Both the position numbers and the translations under genes were made by a program. Positions 29,736 to 38,619 of a stretch of 58,972 nucleotides of DNA are shown piece by piece (position 1 is the first letter of the stretch; each line of letters opens with the position of its first letter). Source of the stretch: Xenorhabdus yunnanensis (lineage in GTDB: Bacteria; Pseudomonadota; Gammaproteobacteria; Enterobacterales; Enterobacteriaceae); NCBI RefSeq assembly GCF_028598805.1, contig NZ_JAQRFI010000030.1, positions 1 to 58,972 of the forward strand, in the 5' to 3' direction. The notes under the pieces are model-generated. The model was not told the origin of the DNA. It was given only the letters and a program-made list of their open reading frames with translations, and did no database searches.

Positions 29736-29770
29736 TCTGGGTTTTAGCCCAAAGGCCGTGCGGTAGCTAT
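29736..29770 (+). promoter_or_regulatory. JUMPstart/ops-like RfaH recruitment site in the T6SS leader
   Basis: TGCGGTAGCTAT at 29759-29770 matches the ops core (GGCGGTAGYNT) at the invariant GCGGTAGC. It is preceded by CTCTGG…AGCCCA, as in the longer JUMPstart consensus. It is co-directional with the operon and ends 25 nt before the vgrG ATG, where an ops element acts on the leader transcript. By family knowledge ops recruits RfaH to suppress termination and aid translation of long operons. Confidence 0.55.
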
Positions 29771-29795
29771 CGCCTTAAGAAAAAAGAGGTTTCAA

Positions 29796-31760
29796 ATGGA
29801 AAGAGTTATTATTGCTCACTCTGCATTAAGTGATGACACTTTAATTTTTAATTCCTTAAAAGGAAAAGAGAAACTATCAACTATTTACAGTTTTGAAGTT
29901 GAACTCTTCAGTAAAAACAAAGATGTTGATATCAAGGAATTAAGAAATAAACCCATATCAATAGAAATAAAGAATCCAGCAAACATTGCAGAAAAATCAC
30001 GGTTTCTAAGCGGGATTATCCGTGAAGCTATCATTTGTGATTATTATGATGAATATTACTACTTATATAAGGTCATCATCCAACCTACGTTGTTTATACT
30101 CACTTTAAACAAAGATTTCAGAATCTGGCAGAAAAAGACAGTTCCTGAGATTATTAAGGATGTTCTCAATAAACATAAAGTAAAATTTAAGAGTGAGCTC
30201 AATTCTAAATATCAACCATTAGAATACTGTACTCAGTACAAAGAAACTGATTTCGATTTTTTGAGTCGGTTAATGGAACGTGAAGGAATTTATTATTATT
30301 TTCAACACAATAAGAATGATCATACCTTAATATTAGCGGATTCCCCACAATCCCATTCAATGCTGCCAGAATACCCTTCCATTGAATATTATCCAAATCA
30401 TTCCCCACCTAAGGACAACGACAAACATTATCTGTACGACTGGACTGTAAGTTATTCAATAACGCCAAAGCTTTATACGATGAATGACTATAATTTTCTT
30501 AAACCAAATGCACTGCTGAAAGAAACCCAACAGAATCCAGATCCTAATGTGCCAAAAACAGAACTGTTTGAGTGGCCGGGAAATTATACTGAAAATGCGC
30601 AAGGACAATTCTACGTTCGAATACTACAGCAATCCTGTACCGCACAGAGTCAGTATATAAAAGCGAAAAGCATAGAATCAGATATTGCTCCGGGTTATAT
30701 CTTCACTTTATCAAAAGCCCTGCGGGATAAAGATAACGATGACTATCTTATTGTCAGTGCAGACTATGAACTCTATGAAAGCCCATACATTGTAGGCATA
30801 AATTCTTCTAGTGCTGGCAGCTCGTGCAAAATAATCACTGAGTTCACCGCTATTCCCGCCAAAGTGAATTGGCGTGCTCCTCGCATCACACCATGGCCAA
30901 TCGCAGGCACTGACCGGGCTACTGTTGTCGGAGCAAATGGGAAAACCATTTGGACTGATGAACATGGTAGAGTCAAACTTAAGTTTCATTGGGATAGAAG
31001 CGATACAAAAGACGATAAGAGTTCCTGTTGGGTGCGGGTATCTAACGATTGGGCAGGTGCAAAGTTTGGTGCGATACAAATACCCAGAGTGGGCGAAGAA
31101 GTTATTGTCAGTTTCATTAATAACAATCCGGACGAACCTCTCATAGTAGGACGTAGTTTTAACCAAAATAATATGCCTCCCTGGGAATTACCAAAAGAAG
31201 CCACCAAAATGGGAATAATGACACGCAGTCTGGAGGGAGGAAAAGATAATGCCAGTTATTTATTTATTGATGATGCCCAAGGAAAAGAATCTTTTGAAAT
31301 TCATGCTGAGAAGGATATGAAGATCTCCGTGGAAAATGATAAAACCGTTTCCATTGATGGTTCTCGTATCACAGAGATCAAGAAAAAACAGCAAGACACC
31401 GTAGAACAAGACGCCACATTTCACTACAAGGCGAAACACGAAACAACGGTAGAGCAAGAAGAAAATGCCACTTACAAGAATAAGCAAAAGACTACCGTCA
31501 GCAATGGTAAAGAAGTCGAAGTAACAAGTGGTGGAATTCAATATACTATTTCGGGTGGATATAAAGCATCTATTACTGGCAGTAAATCCGAAAATATCCG
31601 TGGAAGTTATAAGCTGGATGTTACAGGCAATAAAAATGAATCTGTAACAGGAAGTGCTGATATTAAAGCAAGTAAGTTATCCCTAGAATCCAATTCTATA
31701 TTGGATGTTAACAGTACAATAAGAATCGCCATCACAGCCGGGCTTATTCAATTAGGTTAA
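29796..31760 (+). CDS. tssI: T6SS spike protein VgrG (TssI)
   Basis: Trimeric spike protein at the tip of the Hcp tube, 654 residues. The gp27-like part covers about 1-350 (SRLMEREGIYYYF is typical). The gp5-like OB domain spans about 365-460 (GANGKTIWTDEHGRVKLKFHWDR, SCWVRVSNDWAG, PRVGEEVIVSF), and a repetitive beta-helix stalk runs to the end (TVSNGKEVEVTSGG…, KSENIRGSYKLDVTGNKNE). It stops with the stalk, so it is not an evolved VgrG with a toxin domain. AGAGG 7 nt upstream supports the start. First gene of the T6SS operon, directly after the ops-like site. Confidence 0.95.
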   Translation: MERVIIAHSALSDDTLIFNSLKGKEKLSTIYSFEVELFSKNKDVDIKELRNKPISIEIKNPANIAEKSRFLSGIIREAIICDYYDEYYYLYKVIIQPTLFILTLNKDFRIWQKKTVPEIIKDVLNKHKVKFKSELNSKYQPLEYCTQYKETDFDFLSRLMEREGIYYYFQHNKNDHTLILADSPQSHSMLPEYPSIEYYPNHSPPKDNDKHYLYDWTVSYSITPKLYTMNDYNFLKPNALLKETQQNPDPNVPKTELFEWPGNYTENAQGQFYVRILQQSCTAQSQYIKAKSIESDIAPGYIFTLSKALRDKDNDDYLIVSADYELYESPYIVGINSSSAGSSCKIITEFTAIPAKVNWRAPRITPWPIAGTDRATVVGANGKTIWTDEHGRVKLKFHWDRSDTKDDKSSCWVRVSNDWAGAKFGAIQIPRVGEEVIVSFINNNPDEPLIVGRSFNQNNMPPWELPKEATKMGIMTRSLEGGKDNASYLFIDDAQGKESFEIHAEKDMKISVENDKTVSIDGSRITEIKKKQQDTVEQDATFHYKAKHETTVEQEENATYKNKQKTTVSNGKEVEVTSGGIQYTISGGYKASITGSKSENIRGSYKLDVTGNKNESVTGSADIKASKLSLESNSILDVNSTIRIAITAGLIQLG

Positions 31761-31843
31761 GTGCTCATTAGTTTCTCTATTCTATTAAAGAAAAAATAAA
31801 AAACATTATTTCTATCTTAATGGAATTCATTCGGTGATTTTCA

Positions 31844-34405
31844 ATGAAAATTATTAAACCTCTGCGCTTAAGTATGCTGCATCGCTCTTATCGCTGGCGA
31901 CAACAAAATTATCTTGGGATCTCCATTATGGCCTTAGCCGATATGAGTACCTCCCCTCGCCTGCGACCGGAGCCAGAGCTTTGGCAACTTGCAGAAGCCG
32001 AATTAAAAACCTGCAATGGCATCATCGATCTCGCCATTCCTAAGTCCTCTGCTGAATTTCTCGCGACTGGTTATGCCTATACCCATCACCAGACAGATAA
32101 AACGATTTGTCCTGTACGCATTCAGATAGAACAATTGGATAAGACTCTGATTGCTTCCGGGGATCGCCATTGGGTTGGTGATAAACCCTCCAAGCCTCAA
32201 GAGTTCGAACAAATGCGGCTGGATTGGAGCCGGGCTTTCGGCGGGGAAATTTATGACGAAAATCCGTACGGTATCGGCTTTACTCCAGAAACACAGGAAA
32301 ATGGTCTGGAGATCCACCGATTGCCGAATATAGAAGCCTCAAACCAGCAATTTTTGTCACCACAAGATAAGCCGAATCCCGCCAGTTTTTGCCCTCTGGA
32401 ATTCATGTGGCCACGCCGTTTCACTCGTATCGGTAAAAAATATGACAAAGAATGGCTGGAAAATGAATTTCCTGGTTTTTCCGATGATATTGACTGGCGG
32501 TTATTTAATTCCGCTCCCTGCGATCAGTGGTGGGAACAATATAAGGCGCTGCCAGAAAAAGCGGCATGGCGCATCTGGAATATGCATCCCGAAAAACCCA
32601 TACAAGAAGGTAAACTTCCATCATGGCAAGCTCGTTGCTTTATCAAACGACTGCGTGCTGATGAAGAGATTTTCGAAGAAATTGCAATGCGCAATACAAC
32701 AGTGTGGTTTTTTCCTCATCTGGAACAGATGATCCTGATTTGGCACGGTTGTGCACGCATTAATGAAGATGATGCTTCTGATGTTTTACAAATGCTCTCC
32801 GCAATGGAGCTGAAGCATGAAGTACACTCTGAAAATCATTACCTGCAAATACTCAACCAGCGTACAGATAAAGAAAAAGGCGCATTATATGCCTTCCGAG
32901 AAAAGGATCTGATCCCTGAAAACATCATTGGCCCATGGGTAGATACAGAACAACCAGAAAATGGCAGTCCTTTGAGGGAGAACCTGCAAAATCGAGAAAA
33001 ACGCCTGCGGGAGCAACAAAAAGAACGTATGGCGAAATATGGAAAAGATATCAACACACTCATAACCTCCCCTAATGAACAATCTTCCAACCCTAAACCA
33101 GATGAATTACCCGAGTTTGTTCACAAAGCGGAGCAAGATGCTGCCCAAAAATATAATGAAGCCAAGCAACAACGGGAAAAAATTCGTGCAATAGCTCAAA
33201 AAAAAGGCATTTCGGTTGAACAAACTGCTATGAAAAATCCCCCCAGAGGACTACAAAACGTCCATCAAATGCGGGATATATTGCATCAACAAATAGAACT
33301 AGACGATAAGAAGCTGGCGCAGGTTGAGCAATCCCTCCATAAAATGTATCTGGCCTCTGTACAAGCACGAGAGCCAGCTCTGCGCTTGACAGGTGATTTG
33401 TCACAAATTATTCGCAAACGAGTCCAATACACCATGCTGGAAGGGAAAGATTTCAGTGGGATAGACTTTACGGGAGCGGATTTATCCGGGATGGATCTGC
33501 GTGGTGCCAATTTTTCTCGTAGTTTGCTGGAAAGTGCCTGTTTTAATGATTGCCAACTGGATGGTGCAGATTTTAGTGAAGCAATGTTGGCCAGAACGGA
33601 GATATGTCACGCCTCTCTATATGGTGTACAACTAGATAATGCCAGTCTGATACAGGCAAAATGTGAAAAAAGTGATTTTTCAGCGGCAAGTTTTAAAGAA
33701 ACGCAATTGCAAGAAACGTTGTTTGACCATTGCCGATTTAACAATGCGACCTTCTCAGATCTGTTCCTACAAAAAACCTTTATCAAGCACTGTCATTTTC
33801 ACCATTCGCAATGGCAAGGCTGTACTTTTCTCGAGATGATCCTGCCTGCATTAAATTTTAATTACGCTAACTTGAATAAAGTTTCGTTTATCAAGTGCCA
33901 GTTAGAAAACGCCATTTTTGATCAGGCTACACTCGATAATTGTTCATGGATAGAAACAAAAGCAGAGTCAATCAGGTTCCTAACAGCAAAACTGCTAAAT
34001 TGTGTCTTTACTATGGAAAGTGTTCTTAATCAGGCTGATTTCAGTTATGCCACTTTAACAGAATGTAATTTACGCCAGATGCCTCTGATTCAGGCCTCTT
34101 TTCATGCGGCAATATTGCATAGCAGTGACTTAAGCGAAGCTAACTGCCAATTGGCCGACATGCAGTATCTGAATACAACCAAAAGTATATTTATCAGAAC
34201 GGATTTTCGGGAAGCATTGCTGAATTATGCCAACCTGATAGGTGCTTTTATGCAGAAATGCACTTTTAATGGCGCTGATCTACGAGAAGCCAATCTGTTC
34301 CGCACTGATATGTCCCAATCAATCATTGACGACTCAACTTTGATTGATCATGCCTATACGCAACGTACCAAAACTTTACCCAAACGCGATCAGGAAGTGA
34401 TATGA
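31844..34405 (+). CDS. DUF2169 / pentapeptide-repeat T6SS accessory protein
   Basis: An 853-residue fusion. Residues about 20-300 match the DUF2169 domain found next to vgrG genes (for example DWSRAFGG, NPYGIGF and LEFMWPRRF). A charged, coiled-coil-prone linker follows (about 380-530, rich in Lys/Glu/Gln). From about 535 to 835 come tandem pentapeptide repeats of the A(D/N)LxG type, which fold as a right-handed quadrilateral beta-helix. DUF2169 proteins are regarded as adaptors or accessories for cargo loading on VgrG/PAAR-like tips; a direct role here is inferred. It overlaps the next gene by 4 nt (ATGA), so the two are translationally coupled. Confidence 0.85.
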   Translation: MKIIKPLRLSMLHRSYRWRQQNYLGISIMALADMSTSPRLRPEPELWQLAEAELKTCNGIIDLAIPKSSAEFLATGYAYTHHQTDKTICPVRIQIEQLDKTLIASGDRHWVGDKPSKPQEFEQMRLDWSRAFGGEIYDENPYGIGFTPETQENGLEIHRLPNIEASNQQFLSPQDKPNPASFCPLEFMWPRRFTRIGKKYDKEWLENEFPGFSDDIDWRLFNSAPCDQWWEQYKALPEKAAWRIWNMHPEKPIQEGKLPSWQARCFIKRLRADEEIFEEIAMRNTTVWFFPHLEQMILIWHGCARINEDDASDVLQMLSAMELKHEVHSENHYLQILNQRTDKEKGALYAFREKDLIPENIIGPWVDTEQPENGSPLRENLQNREKRLREQQKERMAKYGKDINTLITSPNEQSSNPKPDELPEFVHKAEQDAAQKYNEAKQQREKIRAIAQKKGISVEQTAMKNPPRGLQNVHQMRDILHQQIELDDKKLAQVEQSLHKMYLASVQAREPALRLTGDLSQIIRKRVQYTMLEGKDFSGIDFTGADLSGMDLRGANFSRSLLESACFNDCQLDGADFSEAMLARTEICHASLYGVQLDNASLIQAKCEKSDFSAASFKETQLQETLFDHCRFNNATFSDLFLQKTFIKHCHFHHSQWQGCTFLEMILPALNFNYANLNKVSFIKCQLENAIFDQATLDNCSWIETKAESIRFLTAKLLNCVFTMESVLNQADFSYATLTECNLRQMPLIQASFHAAILHSSDLSEANCQLADMQYLNTTKSIFIRTDFREALLNYANLIGAFMQKCTFNGADLREANLFRTDMSQSIIDDSTLIDHAYTQRTKTLPKRDQEVI

Positions 34406-35475
34406 ATATACTAACGGCTGATGATGTCATGACGAAAATCAAGCAGGGTGGTGTCATTGAAAAGGTCACTTTGCAGGGAATATCGCTGGTTGGACAAAAT
34501 TTATCAGGGGGTCAATTCAGAGAAGTAGATTTTTCAGATGCTGATTTTTCCCATGCCATACTTAAAGAAACGGTCTTTACTGAATGCCTGCTTGAAGAAA
34601 CTGTCTTCAATTCTGCCATATGTGAAAAGACCTTGTTTGAGCAATGTCATATGATACGCGCAATGTTCAATGAGGCTACAGTGAACAATAGTATGTTCAC
34701 GCAATGCGTTTTAAAAAAGACACAATTTAAAGCCACAAAACAAAACAGCACCCAATTTTCATCCTGTCACCTTCAATATGCGGACTTTATTGAAAGTGAA
34801 TTTGATCGCGTGACATTTATCAACTCAACACTGGATTACGCAATATTACGCAATTGCCACTGCTTTTTGGTCACGTTTTTTCGTCAGGATTTAAGAGAGA
34901 CTGATTTTTATGCAAGTCGATTTATCAAAACCGTTTTTTTTGAATGTGACCAACGCAATCAAAATTACCAAAACATGCAATTTCAGGAATGCCAATTCAC
35001 AGATAACCAACTTGATGCAGTAAATTTTAATCACGCAAAGTTAACCAATTGCAGCTTCAAAGGAAGCACACTGCATAACGCTCAATTATCGAATGTCAAT
35101 GCAACCCAAGCCTTATTCATCAATGCTGATTTAACCCGTGCATGCTGCCATAACAGCCTGTTTAATGAAGCGATTTTTATCGATGCTTGCCTTGAGTGGG
35201 CGGATTTCCGACAGAGCCAGCTTCAACAAGCCATCATGCAGAAAGTCCGTGCTGTAAATGCACAGTTTGTTAACTGTGATATGACCTACGCTGATCTTTC
35301 CTATTCCAATTTTAATCAGAGTGATTTTCGTACAGCTCATTTTATGAGGACCCTTTTTCATCGTACTCAACAAGTTGGAGCACTCTTCTCTGATCGTCAG
35401 GGCATATTGGAAAATGATCCTGAACTATTTGCGGCTGAAGAGTGGAGTATAAAACAACGCCAATATAAGATTTAA
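34402..35475 (+). CDS. Pentapeptide-repeat protein, T6SS accessory
   Basis: 357 residues made almost wholly of pentapeptide repeats (about 20-335; pattern [ADS]-[FLM]-x-x-[AST], many Cys and Phe at the central position). No signal peptide or membrane segment. Its repeats resemble the C-terminal half of the preceding protein, so the pair may derive from duplication and form paired beta-helices. Start and stop overlap with the upstream gene (ATGA). It lies inside the vgrG-DUF2169-DUF3540-DUF4150 group; its own role is unknown, and a chaperone or scaffold for the tip is the simplest guess. Confidence 0.8.
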   Translation: MNILTADDVMTKIKQGGVIEKVTLQGISLVGQNLSGGQFREVDFSDADFSHAILKETVFTECLLEETVFNSAICEKTLFEQCHMIRAMFNEATVNNSMFTQCVLKKTQFKATKQNSTQFSSCHLQYADFIESEFDRVTFINSTLDYAILRNCHCFLVTFFRQDLRETDFYASRFIKTVFFECDQRNQNYQNMQFQECQFTDNQLDAVNFNHAKLTNCSFKGSTLHNAQLSNVNATQALFINADLTRACCHNSLFNEAIFIDACLEWADFRQSQLQQAIMQKVRAVNAQFVNCDMTYADLSYSNFNQSDFRTAHFMRTLFHRTQQVGALFSDRQGILENDPELFAAEEWSIKQRQYKI

Positions 35476-35489
35476 TCTGGAGAATCAAT

Positions 35490-36107
35490 ATGATGAAATC
35501 TTCTTATGCCCTTTTTTCATATACTCTTGCCCCGGAGCCGCTACAACAAGTTGTAGGCCAAATTGTTAATATCCTTCAGGATGGTAGTTTAATGGTCGAA
35601 AGCCAAAACCGTGGTTGGCATTGTCGGCGTGCAGCCAGCTGCTTATTAGCACCCGAAATGGGAGACACGGTATTACTTATGAAGGCTGATGATCAGTTCT
35701 GGATATTGGCAATATTAGAGCGGACAGAACAACAAAATCCGGCTGAAATCAGTGTATCGGGCGATCTATCCATTACTGCTCAGGGTAACTTGAATTTGAA
35801 CAGTAACGGATTAAATATCACGGCTGATAATGGAAATTGCCATATCAATGAAATGCAATACAGTGGTGAATCATTGTCCGTCTGGGTGTCCATCACAAAA
35901 ATGATAGGCAACCAATTTGAATCCGTTTGGCAAACGGTAACACAGTTGAGTAATCGTCTTTTCCGTCATACCACGCAAACAGAGCAAGTACATGCAGGGC
36001 AATTAGATATGCAAGCTGAGAGCTATGTGCGTCTACACGCTCAAAATACTGTTGTTTCCGCCAAAGCCATCACAAAAATAGATGCCGAACAGATCCACAT
36101 AGGATAA
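35490..36107 (+). CDS. DUF3540 domain protein, T6SS tip-associated
   Basis: 205 residues matching DUF3540. An N-terminal OB-like part (VGQIVNILQDGSLMVESQ…, GDTVLLMKADDQFWILAILER) is followed by short repeats like a VgrG stalk (ISVSGDLSITAQGNLNLNSNGLNITA) and a helical end. The resemblance to the gp5 region suggests that it extends or mimics the VgrG needle. CTGGAG 8 nt before the first ATG supports the start (two ATGs in a row). It lies between the pentapeptide genes and the PAAR-like gene. Confidence 0.8.
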   Translation: MMKSSYALFSYTLAPEPLQQVVGQIVNILQDGSLMVESQNRGWHCRRAASCLLAPEMGDTVLLMKADDQFWILAILERTEQQNPAEISVSGDLSITAQGNLNLNSNGLNITADNGNCHINEMQYSGESLSVWVSITKMIGNQFESVWQTVTQLSNRLFRHTTQTEQVHAGQLDMQAESYVRLHAQNTVVSAKAITKIDAEQIHIG

Positions 36108-36120
36108 AAGAGGAAAAATT

Positions 36121-36522
36121 ATGTTTGCCAATACCCAAGGAGGCGGCATGGATCTGGCAATACCAGATATCTGCCTGACTCCCGATCCTCTTCTAGGTAT
36201 TATACCGATGGTTTATCTCAATATAGCTCAAGGTACTAACGGTATTAGTCCCAGTACCGCCAATATCCTCTTTGTGGGTAACCCAGCCCATAACATGGCG
36301 ACAACCATTGCCATAACGAACGGCGATAGTCTCGGGATCGAATTGGGCATCCTATCAGGAACTGTCATGGGGCCATCCCGCCATTTGCTTGGGGCCAATA
36401 GTGTTTTGATTAAGGGATCACCGGCAACCCGGCTATCAAGTCTCACTATGCAAAATTCAACCAATGCTATTGGCTCACGCATCAGTCCCAGTCAGACAAA
36501 GGTTTATATTGCAGGAGCTTGA
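36121..36522 (+). CDS. PAAR-like tip protein (DUF4150)
   Basis: 133 residues matching DUF4150, the PAAR-like family that caps VgrG. Typical segments are MFANTQGGGMDLAIPDICLTP, NILFVGNPAHNMAT and MGPSRHLLGANSVLIKGSPATRL. Many family members carry a C-terminal toxin; this one ends with the tip domain, so it serves only as spike tip. A GAGG ribosome-binding site precedes the ATG. It supplies the PAAR function that is otherwise missing from the cluster. Confidence 0.88.
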   Translation: MFANTQGGGMDLAIPDICLTPDPLLGIIPMVYLNIAQGTNGISPSTANILFVGNPAHNMATTIAITNGDSLGIELGILSGTVMGPSRHLLGANSVLIKGSPATRLSSLTMQNSTNAIGSRISPSQTKVYIAGA

Positions 36523-36567
36523 TCTCTCTTTTTTCAAATTACAACAAAATGAAAGATAAGATAAATC

Positions 36568-37185
36568 ATGGTTAATATAAAAAATGCCACTCATGAAAAA
36601 TCTACTTTCAGTGACAAGATATTCTGCGCAAAGATAATCTATGCCAAGACAATCAATAATAAAAAAAGAGATGCGTTTTCTATCAATAGATTAAGTTTTA
36701 AATGGGCAATGATGATATTACTGTTTTTTCCATTAATAACATTGACAGGTTGTTCATCATCAGAACAGAAAAAATTGCCTCCCTATAATTTGATTTTCTA
36801 CGCCACAAATAACGTGAATGATTCATCCCCACTTAAAATACGCGTCTTTTTATTGAAATCAAATTCTAGGTTTATATCTGCTGATTTATTTTCACTTCAA
36901 GATAATGCTCAGAAGGAGTTGGGTAATAGTTTGATTAATTCTGATGCATTTTTTTTACTGCCTTCCCAGCATAAATATTTCTTGTTGGAAAAAAACACTC
37001 CAGAAGCCAGCTATATCGGCATTCTGGCTGAATATAAGCAACTGAATGGGAAAAAATGGCGTATTTCATTGCCAGTACCGAGTCCTAAAAAATCTGCTTT
37101 CTACAAATTTTGGGTGTCACCACCCGACACATTAGACATATACATTCAAGTCACAGCCAATGCTTTAAATCTCATCAATAAATAA
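36568..37185 (+). CDS. tssJ: T6SS outer-membrane lipoprotein TssJ
   Basis: Lipoprotein that anchors the TssJLM membrane complex to the outer membrane. The hydrophobic segment FKWAMMILLFFPLITLTGC ends in a lipobox with Cys62. The mature part has the TssJ beta-sandwich look (PLKIRVFLLKSNSRFISADLFSL). Unusually, about 44 residues precede the hydrophobic segment. From the ATG at 36568 no other usable start lies between it and Met48/Met49, and a start there would leave no positive charges. Either the signal peptide has a long n-region or the start differs. The stop is followed immediately by an in-frame ATG at 37186. Confidence 0.85.
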   Translation: MVNIKNATHEKSTFSDKIFCAKIIYAKTINNKKRDAFSINRLSFKWAMMILLFFPLITLTGCSSSEQKKLPPYNLIFYATNNVNDSSPLKIRVFLLKSNSRFISADLFSLQDNAQKELGNSLINSDAFFLLPSQHKYFLLEKNTPEASYIGILAEYKQLNGKKWRISLPVPSPKKSAFYKFWVSPPDTLDIYIQVTANALNLINK

Positions 37186-37197
37186 ATGCAACTAACA

Positions 37198-37227
37198 TTA
37201 TGCCGCAAGAGATTATGCCGCAAGAGA
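37198..37227. repeat. Tandem repeat, 2 x 15 bp, between tssJ and tssK
   Basis: Two exact copies of TTATGCCGCAAGAGA. They sit where the first 17 codons of the longer tssK frame would be and encode a doubled LCRKR motif, which argues against that frame being real protein. Confidence 0.9.
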
Positions 37228-37236
37228 AAGAATTAC

Positions 37237-38619
37237 ATGAGTAGAGCAGGAAAAGTTATCTGGACAGAAGGCATGTTCTTACGTCCCCATCACTTTCAGC
37301 AGTCTGAAAACTACCTAGAGGCTTATGTCCGTGATTGGGGCGTGGCTCAGGCTCCATACTACTGGGGTTTTTTAACTTTATCGTTAGACCAGTCATTCCT
37401 CGAACAAGGCAAAGTGAGGGTTGCATCAGCCAGTGGTATCTTTCCTGACGGAACACCATTTAGTTTTACCGAAGCACACGCCCCTGTACCGTTACAAATT
37501 GAAGAAAATCAAACCGGGGAAAATGTCGTATTGGCACTGCCAATATTTCGGGGAGGAAGAGAAGAAGTCATTTTTCATGAGAGCAAAGATTCTATGGCGC
37601 GTTTTGTCAGTATTGACGCCGAGGTCAATGATTTTAATGCTATGTCAGTCGGAAGTGCCACAGTGCAGTTTGGTCAAATGCGTCTGCGGCTGATGTTGGA
37701 ATCAGAGCTGACACCGGAATGGACTTCACTCAATATTGTGCATGTTATAAATAAAGCCCGTAATAATAAATTACACCTTGATTCACGCTTTATTCCTCCC
37801 CTGCTCAACTGCCATGCACATCCTCAAGTTGTGAGTTTCATTAATGATTTGCAAGGCTTGCTGGAACAACGCCGCCAGCAGATGAGTCAATGCATGTTTC
37901 AATTAGATCAACAAAGCAGTTCAGAAGTTATGTACTTCCTTCTATTGTCATTATTAAATCGTTATAGCGGTCAAGTGAGCCACATACAGCATATACCATT
38001 ATTACATCCAGAACGGCTGTTCAGTGAATGGCTGCAATTTTCCACTGAATTGGCAAGTTTCTCTCCGACGCGTGTCCCGGAGGAGAAACTGCCCGTTTAT
38101 GATCATGACAATTTGAAATTATGTTTCAATCACCTAATGCTCCAGTTGCGTCAAGGATTATCAATCATTCTGGAAGAACAGGCAATACAATTGCCTTTGA
38201 CCGAATATTCTCATGGCCTGAATGTTGCTACTTTACCTGATGCCAATATGCTACATACATTCAGCTTTGTGCTGGCCGTTTATGCTGATGTGCCCAAAGA
38301 GACACTGATGTATCACTTTCCCGCCCAAATGAAGATTGCCCCTGTTAGCCGCATACGTGAACTGGTTCAGTTACAGCTACCCGGCATTTCGATAAGTGCA
38401 ATGCCATCAGTCCCCAGACAACTTCCCTGGCATTCCGGTTACCTATACTTCGAATTAGAAAAAGAGGGTGAATTATGGAACCAAATGGAACAATCCGGTG
38501 GTTTTGCGTTACATCTGGCAGGTGAATTTCCTGGTCTGCGCATCGAATTTTGGGCTCTTCGTAATCAGCTCAAAAGTTCACTCAAAAAAGGGCGCCCAAA
38601 TAGCGGGAACAATTCATAA
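37237..38619 (+). CDS. tssK: T6SS baseplate protein TssK
   Basis: Baseplate component that links the TssEFG wedges to the TssJLM membrane complex. It begins with the invariant TssK motif MSRAGKVIWTEGMFLRPHHFQQ, so I take ATG 37237 (460 residues) rather than the ATG at 37186, which would add 17 residues made of a tandem repeat. AGAGAAAG lies just upstream. Further family segments are LDSRFIPPLLNC and HSGYLYFELEKEGELW. It overlaps tssL by one base (TAATG), indicating coupled translation. Confidence 0.94.
   Translation: MSRAGKVIWTEGMFLRPHHFQQSENYLEAYVRDWGVAQAPYYWGFLTLSLDQSFLEQGKVRVASASGIFPDGTPFSFTEAHAPVPLQIEENQTGENVVLALPIFRGGREEVIFHESKDSMARFVSIDAEVNDFNAMSVGSATVQFGQMRLRLMLESELTPEWTSLNIVHVINKARNNKLHLDSRFIPPLLNCHAHPQVVSFINDLQGLLEQRRQQMSQCMFQLDQQSSSEVMYFLLLSLLNRYSGQVSHIQHIPLLHPERLFSEWLQFSTELASFSPTRVPEEKLPVYDHDNLKLCFNHLMLQLRQGLSIILEEQAIQLPLTEYSHGLNVATLPDANMLHTFSFVLAVYADVPKETLMYHFPAQMKIAPVSRIRELVQLQLPGISISAMPSVPRQLPWHSGYLYFELEKEGELWNQMEQSGGFALHLAGEFPGLRIEFWALRNQLKSSLKKGRPNSGNNS

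Larger units (their letters stand above)
29302..29795. other. Intergenic region and leader between tpx and the T6SS operon
   Basis: About 490 bp. Directly after tpx are a strong hairpin and a 2 x 17-bp tandem repeat. Then follow about 270 bp of very AT-rich DNA likely to carry the T6SS promoter, for which I cannot name convincing -35/-10 boxes. The last 60 bp are a GC-richer leader with a JUMPstart/ops-like site. Confidence 0.6.

Noticed and set aside
31300-31760. A toxin domain at the C-terminus of VgrG
   Set aside because: The end is regular beta-helix repeat typical of the stalk and stops without an added domain.
37186-37236. The longer TssK start at ATG 37186
   Set aside because: The extra 17 codons consist mostly of a 15-bp tandem duplication, and the family start motif begins exactly at ATG 37237.
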